Virus record (IMG/VR): IMGVR_UViG_3300028188_000035
Coordinates: 1 to 20,846 of that record
Length of the DNA stretch: 20,846 nucleotides
Direction: 5' to 3' (one strand)
From: a virus
In this document: positions 1 through 6,320 of the stretch, piece by piece
How the letters are laid out: each line of letters starts with the position of its first letter
Position numbering within the stretch: the stretch's first letter is position 1
Position numbers and translations under genes: made by a program
Notes under the pieces: generated by a model
What the model saw: the letters and a program-made list of their open reading frames with translations, nothing else
Databases searched by the model: none
What the model was told of the DNA's origin: nothing

Positions 1-939
1 CCCTACCGTAAGGGCTTCGGCACTACCTAATCCAAATCCTTCATTGGATGCTAAATTAACATAAACATCAGATGTATTAAATAATAAATTCATCGCTTCG
101 TCACTAAATGGTCCACTTTTATCATAAGTAAAACATATATCATAATCGGGACACAAATGCTTATGAACTCTTGGTAAATCAGTTCCATTATCATCTACTG
201 GAGCACAATGAAATATCAATACACATTCATCTCGTTGTTCTGGAGTTAATCCATCCATAAAGTATTTATAAGCCAATAATACATCATTTGGTTGTTTCCT
301 ACGAATATTTCTATTGCTGTAGAGTATTTTATATTTCTTATCCAATATGCCAAACTTTTCATCAAAATCCATTAATTTGACATCATCATCTTGAACTTTG
401 TAAAATCTCCGTGGCGATATACCGTGTGGTACAAATGTAGTTTGCCAATCCTCATATTCAGGTAATAAACGATTATTAATACCATAAGTTTGTTTTGATA
501 TCCCCATTAATAAATCACTACTTTTGTAATAATTTGTATTGTATTGTGGATCTGGTAAATCATCCCAAATGTTATAATAGAAAATTGGAATATTACGTCT
601 TATTTCAGCTTCCATATTATAGAACCAAATCCAAAAACGTGGATCCGTATAGTGAAGAATAGCATCGGGTTTCTCTACTGCAAGTACTTCTCGTAATAAA
701 TCTTCATTTCCATAACCATCAACGGGATAAATTTTCAAATACCCATCTTTAATCCCAAACTCGTCAAGACCTTCAGACATATCAACAATCTTACCTGACT
801 CAGGATGTTTGATTGCTCCACCCATTTGAACCCAATCATATTCATTTAGTGTTTCCATAACTATATCTTTAGACACGGTAGCGACACCACTATGCATCCG
901 TAAATCATCGGACATTAATAGAATTTTCTTTTTAGCCAT
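1..939 (-). CDS. GT4-like glycosyltransferase, 3' end cut by window edge
   Basis: The reading frame opens at the ATG at 937-939 and runs off the left edge, leaving 313 codons. The start reads MAKKKILLMSDDLRMHSGVA, a Rossmann-type beginning seen in GT-B glycosyltransferases. The visible end holds ASNEGFGLGSAEAL, the E-x7-E donor-nucleotide motif of the GT4 (glycosyl transferases group 1) family, in the second Rossmann domain. Proteins of this kind move a sugar from a nucleotide sugar to an acceptor. The acceptor here cannot be told; DNA bases, phage proteins or host surface glycans are all possible. It overlaps the upstream small gene by 8 bases, so translation is probably coupled. Perhaps 50 to 100 C-terminal residues are missing. 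Family assignment is firm, substrate unknown. Confidence 0.85.
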   Translation of the reverse strand, partial: MAKKKILLMSDDLRMHSGVATVSKDIVMETLNEYDWVQMGGAIKHPESGKIVDMSEGLDEFGIKDGYLKIYPVDGYGNEDLLREVLAVEKPDAILHYTDPRFWIWFYNMEAEIRRNIPIFYYNIWDDLPDPQYNTNYYKSSDLLMGISKQTYGINNRLLPEYEDWQTTFVPHGISPRRFYKVQDDDVKLMDFDEKFGILDKKYKILYSNRNIRRKQPNDVLLAYKYFMDGLTPEQRDECVLIFHCAPVDDNGTDLPRVHKHLCPDYDICFTYDKSGPFSDEAMNLLFNTSDVYVNLASNEGFGLGSAEALTVG

Positions 940-1171
940 TTAAAACCTCTTTAGATCCTGTATTACCTTTAAAGTATTTTTGCAATACATTTAATTTTTC
1001 ATCATAGTTAGCAATAACTTGTAATTCCTTTTCAATAGTCTCTACTATATCTGGATGTTCTGCTACCCCTACTTGATTTTCAAGTAAATTTTCCACATTA
1101 ATTTTATGTTTTTGAATTTGAGCATTAAAATACAACTCACTAACTTTAATTAAATCTTCTCGATAATTCAT
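932..1171 (-). CDS. small conserved-type phage protein, function unknown
   Basis: This 79-aa soluble protein has no cysteines, no membrane segment and no motif I can assign. It is mostly helical in character, with alternating charged and hydrophobic residues. The middle part (AEHPDIVETIEKELQVIANY) and the following EKLNVLQKYF resemble small helical proteins found in marine T4-like phages, but I cannot name a family. Its start abuts the stop of the ribbon-helix-helix-like gene upstream (shared base at 1171), and its end overlaps the glycosyltransferase start by 8 bases. It therefore belongs to the same transcript. That it is a real gene is supported mainly by this tight packing. Confidence 0.6.
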   Translation of the reverse strand: MNYREDLIKVSELYFNAQIQKHKINVENLLENQVGVAEHPDIVETIEKELQVIANYDEKLNVLQKYFKGNTGSKEVLNG

Positions 1172-1368
1172 TAAAATCGACTCCCACTTGCATATAGTTT
1201 ATCATAGTTTTCTATTTGTTCTTTAACTACAACATTATTTAAATATTGATGAACTGATCTATTGACTAATTTCTGTAAATTCATTGAAGAATTAACAGTT
1301 TTGAATTTAAATTGCTCGTATAGTGTTTTTATTATTTTAACGGATGTTAATTTTGTTTCATGCTTCAT
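1171..1368 (-). CDS. small ribbon-helix-helix-like phage protein
   Basis: I place the start at the ATG at 1366-1368, giving 65 aa beginning MKHETKLTSVKIIKTLYEQF. The frame is open back to 1446, but that longer start lies inside the upstream SLOG gene and has no Shine-Dalgarno sequence. The segment TKLTSVKI, then a helix, then LQKLVNRSVHQYL has the strand-helix-helix pattern of MetJ/Arc-type DNA-binding proteins. Similar short proteins occur in marine T4-like phages, as I remember them. A role as a transcription regulator is inferred, not shown. GGTAAGG lies just before the start, closer than ideal. Function not established. Confidence 0.6.
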   Translation of the reverse strand: MKHETKLTSVKIIKTLYEQFKFKTVNSSMNLQKLVNRSVHQYLNNVVVKEQIENYDKLYASGSRF

Positions 1369-1405
1369 AACCTTACCACTTTTGTATATACATAAATATA
1401 AAACT

Positions 1406-1822
1406 TCAATCGATAACGAGTGTTTTTTTTCCAAATTTATTAGCATAATTTATCGTAGACATAGAACCCTTTGATTCAACTCCTCTTGGTATGAATGCCA
1501 CGACATATTCTGAATAGATAGCAATTATTTTATTACGAGCAAAAAAGTTTTTCACACTATATGGTCTACCATAATCCTTTTGATTCTTTGGGCAATATAA
1601 ATTCCAATTTTCATGTTGTGGTGGAAACTCTTGATACTGCATTCCCAATTCTAAAGCATATTTTTTAGCGTAATAATCAGCGCCTGTTTTACACCCACCA
1701 CTAACTATAATAGTATCTGGTCCTTTCTCGGTTTTTAATTTAAATATAAATTCCTTAATCTTTCTTCGGTTTTCATATTTTCTACTACCGACTATCCCTA
1801 CTCTTAAAGTATCTTTCCCCAT
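1406..1822 (-). CDS. SLOG-superfamily (YspA/cpYpsA-like, DUF2493-type) protein
   Basis: A 138-aa Rossmann-like protein. Near the N-terminus it has VGIVGSRKY (GSRKY at residues 12-16), then IIVSGGCKTGADYYAKKYA (residues 38-56). These are the two phosphate-binding loops typical of the SLOG fold in YspA/YpsA-like proteins. A C-terminal segment, SKGSMSTINYANKFGK, matches the usual last helix. Members are thought to bind nucleotides or nucleotide-derived ligands, and many are found in phages next to nucleotide-metabolism or DNA-modification genes. A good Shine-Dalgarno (GGAG, 8 bases before the ATG) supports this start, which lies within the last codons of the nuclease gene upstream (19-base overlap). 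The exact ligand or reaction is unknown. Confidence 0.8.
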   Translation of the reverse strand: MGKDTLRVGIVGSRKYENRRKIKEFIFKLKTEKGPDTIIVSGGCKTGADYYAKKYALELGMQYQEFPPQHENWNLYCPKNQKDYGRPYSVKNFFARNKIIAIYSEYVVAFIPRGVESKGSMSTINYANKFGKKTLVID

Positions 1823-2667
1823 TTACAATGCTCCGTTTTTACAAACTCACAGAACTTACAAGCACTACCAGGAGAAGCATTATAATCTCTGTCTATTTTG
1901 TGGTTTCCTTCTTCATCATAGATAGCTTCACGAAATTCTGTGAATGCTTTCATGGTCTTATTGACACTAACTTTACCATTAGACGGTTCAAACCTCTGTA
2001 ACCTACTGATTGGAAAATCACTTTGTTTTGCTATCTTTCTTTTTAATATCAAGAACTCTACTGTTATCTTATCCAACGGTACATTGAATTTCTCTGAATA
2101 GAATTGTTTATATATTAATAATTGAGCTTTCTTGTAAAAGTTCTTCTTATGATAATTTGTCCAACTTCTAGTTGATGTTTTTAAATCAATGATGGTTATT
2201 CTACCTGATATCTTATTTCGTATCACTACATCAAGAAAACTTTTTAACTCTACGTTCTCTTGTAGTTCCATAGTTATAGGCAACTCAATACCAACTAACT
2301 CGTAGTTCTTTTTCATAAAATACTTACCACGATGTTTTCTAAAGTGATCAAGTATAGCCAAACCATCTTGGTAAAACTCAATCATATCATCTTGACTACA
2401 AGGTAAGGTTTCTTGGTTTTCTTTTATCTTTGTAAACTCACTCATCATCTCTTCTTTTAATCGAGACTCCATATTAAGTTTATCAGCAGCTATAATAGAA
2501 GTGCCATACATAACCGTGAGATATTCTTGTATGACGGTGTGGCAAGCTGATCCGAACAATGTATGAATATTACCTGTAAATGTTCCTAACTTATCTATAT
2601 AACGAAGTTTCCATTTAAGGTTACATTCGTTATAACTTACAAACTGACTATGTGATACGTGTCCCAT
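1804..2667 (-). CDS. PD-(D/E)XK nuclease with predicted 4Fe-4S cluster (Cas4/AddB-like)
   Basis: This 287-aa protein carries the RecB-family nuclease core in order: a histidine motif (GSACHTVIQEYL, His43), the metal-binding Asp146 in SFLDVVIR, the Asp-x-Lys of IIDLKTS (D161, K163) and QLLIYKQF (Q182, Y186). Four cysteines sit as in Cas4 and AddB: one near the N-terminus (C15) and three near the C-terminus (C270, C273, C281). They probably hold a 4Fe-4S cluster. Such enzymes cut or resect DNA ends as single-strand exonucleases. The start overlaps the ClpP-like stop (TAATG). With no Cas1/Cas2 in view, a job in phage recombination, DNA-end processing or host-DNA breakdown is more likely than CRISPR adaptation. 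Confidence 0.85.
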   Translation of the reverse strand: MGHVSHSQFVSYNECNLKWKLRYIDKLGTFTGNIHTLFGSACHTVIQEYLTVMYGTSIIAADKLNMESRLKEEMMSEFTKIKENQETLPCSQDDMIEFYQDGLAILDHFRKHRGKYFMKKNYELVGIELPITMELQENVELKSFLDVVIRNKISGRITIIDLKTSTRSWTNYHKKNFYKKAQLLIYKQFYSEKFNVPLDKITVEFLILKRKIAKQSDFPISRLQRFEPSNGKVSVNKTMKAFTEFREAIYDEEGNHKIDRDYNASPGSACKFCEFVKTEHCKWGKIL

Positions 2668-3266
2668 TATACTATCTCGTCAATCATACCATAATCCAAA
2701 CAAGTCTGAGCATCCCACAATAAATCACGTTTTAATATTTCATCAAGTTTTTTCATTGGTAGTTTAGTGTATTGTTTATAAACGTCTTTTATTGTTTTCA
2801 TCATTAAATCTAAGTTTTTTTTCTCATCCTCAAAGTTAGAATATGTTCCCCAAAAGTTACTACTTAACTGATGAATCAACATATAAGAATTTCTACTCAT
2901 AAATCTTTTATCACCAACAACAGTTAAAAAAGTAGCAGAACTAGCAGAAAATCCATCAACGTAAGTGTGAACTGGAACTTCTGTTCTTATTATCGTATCC
3001 ATAGATGCGATACCAGTTACGATTGAACCCCCACCTGAATTGATAAATAACTTTATCGGTGGTGGTAATATACCAAGAGTTTTTGATAAAGTCAAGCTTT
3101 TACTTTCCATTTCTCCAATTTTTTTATTTAACTCAACACAAGAGTTTCTATTTACGCCAGAATAAAAATAAATCTTATTATCCTGTACTGATATATGTTT
3201 TTCGTTATTGTCACCATTTGTCGTATTAGCTGATTCTTTTCTTTCTCCCCAATGTCTTTCCATCAT
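2667..3266 (-). CDS. clpP: ClpP-like serine protease
   Basis: A 199-aa protein about the length of bacterial ClpP. The oxyanion-hole/substrate loop is INSGGGSIVTG (residues 75-85). The catalytic triad aligns as Ser109 in GFSASSATF, His132 in MLIHQL and Asp181 in KRDLLWDAQTCLDYG, matching the ClpP positions, so the enzyme should be active. The first 30 residues are polar and may be a disordered leader. ClpP assembles into a barrel that degrades proteins fed by an ATPase; no Clp ATPase is visible here, so it may borrow the host's. Phage ClpP-like enzymes also act as prohead proteases, but here the neighbours are replication and nucleic-acid genes. It overlaps the preceding gene by ATGA. Confidence 0.9.
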   Translation of the reverse strand: MMERHWGERKESANTTNGDNNEKHISVQDNKIYFYSGVNRNSCVELNKKIGEMESKSLTLSKTLGILPPPIKLFINSGGGSIVTGIASMDTIIRTEVPVHTYVDGFSASSATFLTVVGDKRFMSRNSYMLIHQLSSNFWGTYSNFEDEKKNLDLMMKTIKDVYKQYTKLPMKKLDEILKRDLLWDAQTCLDYGMIDEIV

Positions 3267-3649
3267 TTACCCCACTTTCCATTTTTTACGATTGTTGCCA
3301 TTATACCATAGTTGGACATATCCAAAAAGGCATCTTCTAATGGTTCACCCTCTACGGCATTAACTCTTCCACCAATCAACAAGGTCTTTACTCTTTGGAT
3401 TTTGTCATTAATTCTGAAGAACAATCCTGTAAGAGATAGTTTTATATCTTCTTCTGTTTGTAATTGTGTCCCAACTGAAATATTCCCTGGGCCGTAATCA
3501 TGTTGCTTGTGACAGAACAATTCATATTGTTCTCGTTGTAATCTTTTAAATTCTTCGGTCATCTCTGGCCATTCTTGTTCCATCATTGTTACAATATCAC
3601 TACTGTTACTCATTGAACTAGAATTTGCTTCTTTTTCTGTAATAACCAT
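3263..3649 (-). CDS. Nmad1/DUF1599-type protein (nucleotide-modification associated)
   Basis: A 128-aa mainly helical protein. Around residues 45-54 it has FCHKQHDYGP, then GLFFRINDKIQRVKTLL (residues 75-91), then EPLEDAFLDMSNYGIMA (102-118). This K-x-x-DYG, R-x-x-DK-x-x-R and ED-x-x-x-D series is the signature of the DUF1599 family, also called nucleotide modification associated domain 1. The acidic and basic residues suggest binding of a metal and a nucleotide phosphate. The family is linked by comparative genomics to modified phage nucleotides; the reaction is not settled. A clear Shine-Dalgarno (GAGG, 5 bases before the ATG) sets the start, although Met13 is also possible. It overlaps clpP by ATGA. 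Confidence 0.8.
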   Translation of the reverse strand: MVITEKEANSSSMSNSSDIVTMMEQEWPEMTEEFKRLQREQYELFCHKQHDYGPGNISVGTQLQTEEDIKLSLTGLFFRINDKIQRVKTLLIGGRVNAVEGEPLEDAFLDMSNYGIMATIVKNGKWGK

Positions 3650-3657
3650 AACTTCCT

Positions 3658-4002
3658 CTATTTTATTATTAAATGTGATAATTGTATAACAATAATAACA
3701 ACTGATAAAACCAAACTTATTATTGTTCTCGTGTCAGGTACTTCGTGTAAAATCAAATAAGTCAATACGGTAAATACTATTGTAGCCATTCCAAATCCAA
3801 TGGGCCTAACATACCAATAATTTTGAAAATATTCATAATACCATTTTGTCCCATACCAAAAAGCAATACTAATCGGTATACCACCAAATACAACCCACCA
3901 TAAAGACTTAGCCCATTCATATTTAAATTGACCTTGCATATGAAACCAAGCCCATATATGACCTATCAATGATATTCCTAATGCCATCCATAGCTTACTC
4001 AT
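3658..4002 (-). CDS. small integral membrane protein, four predicted helices
   Basis: This 114-aa protein is almost all hydrophobic. I see four membrane segments, at about residues 4-20, 33-51, 66-86 and 92-113, with many Trp/Tyr residues at the boundaries and little extramembrane sequence. The size and four-helix pattern recall small multidrug resistance or half-EamA (DMT) transporters, but there is no clear diagnostic residue, so this is only a resemblance. It begins inside the last codon of the gp62-like gene (ATG overlapping TGA) and lies 8 bases before the Nmad1-type gene. It is thus embedded in the clamp-loader operon. Function unknown; it would sit in the host inner membrane. Confidence 0.65.
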   Translation of the reverse strand: MSKLWMALGISLIGHIWAWFHMQGQFKYEWAKSLWWVVFGGIPISIAFWYGTKWYYEYFQNYWYVRPIGFGMATIVFTVLTYLILHEVPDTRTIISLVLSVVIIVIQLSHLIIK

Positions 4003-4418
4003 CTAATTTTCATCTTCTTTATTTCTTTATCGGATTTTCCATATTTTTTTACTAACAATATCAATTCTTCTTTTGACATCAAATCATAGTATTCAGCAGC
4101 CTGATGTTTACTTACTTCAAAGTAAGTCATAATGAAAGGAACAACTAAATCATTTGTCTTTTCTTTCTTACCACTCAAATACTTTAAGTAAGTCTTTTTC
4201 TTTGGTAGTAAATTACAATAGAATTGATACACGGCTTTATGTGGCATAACTTCTATCGTATATGTTTGAAAGTGATTTACGAAAGGTAAAAACTCATCAC
4301 CCATGCTCAAATAACGATTTACCATAAATGGACTAAACTTCTTTTTGTCGGCATCCGAAAAAGAATCCCAATCTCGTTTACCGACAAATAGTTCATTAAT
4401 CCAACTAAATAAGTTCAT
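3999..4418 (-). CDS. 62: clamp-loader small subunit, gp62-like
   Basis: A 139-aa protein with the pattern of phage gp62 clamp-loader subunits: a short N-terminal helix (LFSWINELF), then FSPFMVNRYLSMGDEFLPFV, a middle block with YQFYCNLLPKKKTYLKYL, and a C-terminal helical segment (YFEVSKHQAAEYYDLMS) before a basic tail. In T4, one gp62 and four gp44 subunits form the pentamer that opens and loads the gp45 ring. The gene comes soon after the gp44-like gene, as in T4, but with one small gene between. It is shorter than T4 gp62 (187 aa), as in many marine relatives. The family diverges strongly, so the call rests on the PFMVNRYLS block, the KKK block and gene order. It overlaps the zinc-ribbon gene by 14 bases. 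Confidence 0.75.
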   Translation of the reverse strand: MNLFSWINELFVGKRDWDSFSDADKKKFSPFMVNRYLSMGDEFLPFVNHFQTYTIEVMPHKAVYQFYCNLLPKKKTYLKYLSGKKEKTNDLVVPFIMTYFEVSKHQAAEYYDLMSKEELILLVKKYGKSDKEIKKMKIR

Positions 4419-4644
4419 TTATCTCATTTAACGGTAATATCTCACCACAGTTTCCACAATTAAACACTTGAATTGGAGCTATGACTTCTTTACCCGTTGG
4501 TGACATAATAGCTGATATTTTCTTTATGACATACCCTTGAATGAAAATCTTATTATTGCATTCTAGACAAGTCATTGTTTCTGCATCCTGTAAGTCTACC
4601 TGGACTTCTTGTTTTGGTAGTGGTTTCATTGGTTTTGTACTCAT
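4405..4644 (-). CDS. small zinc-ribbon protein between gp44 and gp62
   Basis: A 79-aa protein with two CxxC knuckles, CLEC (C26, C29) and CGNC (C63, C66), separated by 33 residues. This is a typical zinc ribbon. The first 20 residues are proline- and lysine-rich and probably flexible. It overlaps the stop of the gp44-like gene by ATGA and the start of the gp62-like gene by 14 bases, so it is made together with the clamp loader. No enzymatic residues are visible. It may bind DNA, RNA or a replication or transcription protein; a link to clamp-dependent late transcription is only a guess. AGGA nine bases upstream is a plausible ribosome binding site. Confidence 0.7.
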   Translation of the reverse strand: MSTKPMKPLPKQEVQVDLQDAETMTCLECNNKIFIQGYVIKKISAIMSPTGKEVIAPIQVFNCGNCGEILPLNEINELI

Positions 4645-5552
4645 TGTAATTTTCCTAATATGCTTGACATGGTTGCAATAAAGTTAATCTCTTTATCCAC
4701 ACACATCACATCTTGATAAGCTCCCTTTGATATTTCAACAATAACATCGGGTATCTTATCACTTGTTATGTTTTCAACTTCATCATAAAGAAACCTAAAC
4801 AATTCCGTGTAGTCACTAAAACCACTATCAGCAATCAATTTACGAATTGACCGAATATCAGAATTATTTTGAATCATCTCCAAAAACTGAAGTTTAAACT
4901 CATTATGTAACATTCCATCTTTGTCAATCTTCAACTTACCATCTATTGACATTCGTTGTAATTCATTGATTACCCTTCGTAAATCAGGATAACCAGCAGT
5001 TACAACGAGTGCCAAATCATCCAAGTCAAAAGATATGTTCTCTTTCTCCAAGATAGTCTTAGCATGTAGAGCAACATCTTTTTTACTTGGTGGTACTATT
5101 TTGTAGCTTTGACAGCGACTCTGTATGGGATCAATAATCTTTTCTACATAATTACAGGTTAAGATAAACCTACAATGAGCAGAAAAGGTTTCCATTAGAT
5201 TACGTAGAGCAGGTTGAGCAGAATTTACATTTAAGTAATCGGCTTCATCAAGAATAACTATTTTCATTGGCTTGAAACCAATTGAAGAAGCAAATGTCTT
5301 CAATTTGTCTCGAACCAAATCTATGTTTCTTTCATCCGACGCATTAATATATAAATAATCACACTCAACGTGATTAACAATAATCTTAGCAAGTGTGGTT
5401 TTTCCACCGCCAGCTCTACCATATAAAAGTAAATGTGGGACATTTCCATCAGTTATAAACCTCTCTACTTTTGATTTAAGATGGTCATTACCAACATATG
5501 TTGATAAATCTTTCGGCCGGTATTTTTCTACAAATAATCCATGTGATTCCAT
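4641..5552 (-). CDS. 44: clamp-loader ATPase, gp44/RFC-like
   Basis: A 303-aa AAA+ ATPase, close to T4 gp44 (319 aa). The N-terminus has FVEKYRPKDLSTYVG, the RFC box. Then come Walker A GRAGGGKT (residues 45-52), Walker B VILDEADYL (99-107, DEAD at 102-105), sensor 1 around LTCNYVEK, and the SRC arginine-finger motif (145-147). Residues after about 230 form the collar domain. With gp62 it uses ATP to open the sliding clamp and place it at primer ends for the polymerase. The gene starts one base after the clamp stop, with CAGG six bases upstream as ribosome binding site. No key residue is missing. Confidence 0.95.
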   Translation of the reverse strand: MESHGLFVEKYRPKDLSTYVGNDHLKSKVERFITDGNVPHLLLYGRAGGGKTTLAKIIVNHVECDYLYINASDERNIDLVRDKLKTFASSIGFKPMKIVILDEADYLNVNSAQPALRNLMETFSAHCRFILTCNYVEKIIDPIQSRCQSYKIVPPSKKDVALHAKTILEKENISFDLDDLALVVTAGYPDLRRVINELQRMSIDGKLKIDKDGMLHNEFKLQFLEMIQNNSDIRSIRKLIADSGFSDYTELFRFLYDEVENITSDKIPDVIVEISKGAYQDVMCVDKEINFIATMSSILGKLQ

Positions 5553-5553
5553 A

Positions 5554-6267
5554 TTAAACCTGCTGTGAAACTAACCAATATTTAACATTGAAGTCATCAA
5601 CATTAAACTCGATGTGAGCCAAACCTTTATCACTAATCTGAAGTGTTGCTTTGGAACACTCTTTATTAGCATTTAAAAGTTCTTTAAAAAGATTAGCATT
5701 AAAGACAATCGAATCCGTCATATTAACAGCATCACTTTTTGCCTTAATACTAATACGATTTGAATTAATATCGCTATATCCAATTACAAACTCAACTCCA
5801 CCATCTACTGGATTAATAGCAAATGTATCAACATCACCTAAAGCACCTTTACCTCGAATGAATGAATTGATAAACTGACTATCAATATTCACAATCGTAT
5901 TAAACTCAGGTATGTTCTTTAATTCAGGTACATCTGGTATGACACCAATGGCCGCCAATACATAATCAGCTTTCATTATCGAATCCGATAACTTAAAGGC
6001 AACTGGCATATTATCAACTTCAGTTAAACTGAAATCAACCTTGTCGGCTAAAGTACCTATCATTTTTGACAATAATGGTGTATCATAAACACCAACTTCA
6101 AACTCAGGTAAAGTTTGTTTTGACAAAGTTAATTCACCTAATAGACTTTTGTCTGGTGAAATGAATCGAGTGGATAATGTATCTCCAGTTGATTCCCACT
6201 TGACGGAATTTATACTTCCACCAAGATTGTATTTTTGGATAAATGTATCCAATGTTATTTTATTCAT
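5554..6267 (-). CDS. 45: sliding clamp, gp45-like
   Basis: A 237-aa acidic protein, similar in length to T4 gp45 (228 aa). It has the two-domain, strand-rich layout expected of trimeric DNA clamps and no enzyme motif. The call rests on its size and composition and on position: directly before the gp44-like gene, with gp62 close behind, which is the T4 order. It has one cysteine and ends WLVSQQV. The clamp ring tethers the polymerase to DNA and, in T4, also activates late transcription. Translation starts at the ATG at 6265-6267 with AGGAG eight bases upstream. A strong promoter at 6291-6319 probably drives it and the whole downstream cluster. Confidence 0.88.
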   Translation of the reverse strand: MNKITLDTFIQKYNLGGSINSVKWESTGDTLSTRFISPDKSLLGELTLSKQTLPEFEVGVYDTPLLSKMIGTLADKVDFSLTEVDNMPVAFKLSDSIMKADYVLAAIGVIPDVPELKNIPEFNTIVNIDSQFINSFIRGKGALGDVDTFAINPVDGGVEFVIGYSDINSNRISIKAKSDAVNMTDSIVFNANLFKELLNANKECSKATLQISDKGLAHIEFNVDDFNVKYWLVSQQV

Positions 6268-6290
6268 TATTACGACTCCTATTGTGTGTT

Positions 6291-6319
6291 AATATACGAA
6301 TTTTTTTCATTAAAGTCAA
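6291..6319 (-). promoter_or_regulatory. sigma70-type promoter for the clamp/clamp-loader operon
   Basis: On the minus strand: -35 TTGACT (6314-6319), a 17-base spacer with seven A's, and -10 TATATT (6291-6296). The block AAAAAAATTCGTATATTA is repeated exactly at the gp32 promoter. The -35 box begins one base after the polymerase stop codon. The predicted transcript starts near 6284, about 17 bases before the clamp ATG. T4 middle genes use a MotA box in place of the -35 box, whereas this site has a full -35. Confidence 0.75.
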
Positions 6320-6320
6320 G

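Noticed and set aside
1171-1446. Longer 91-aa version of the ribbon-helix-helix-like protein
   Set aside because: The extra 26 residues lie within the end of the SLOG gene and there is no Shine-Dalgarno before that ATG; the similarity to small phage proteins begins at Met27.
1804-2667. CRISPR-Cas adaptation module suggested by the Cas4-like protein
   Set aside because: I saw no regularly spaced repeats, Cas1 or Cas2 anywhere in the window.
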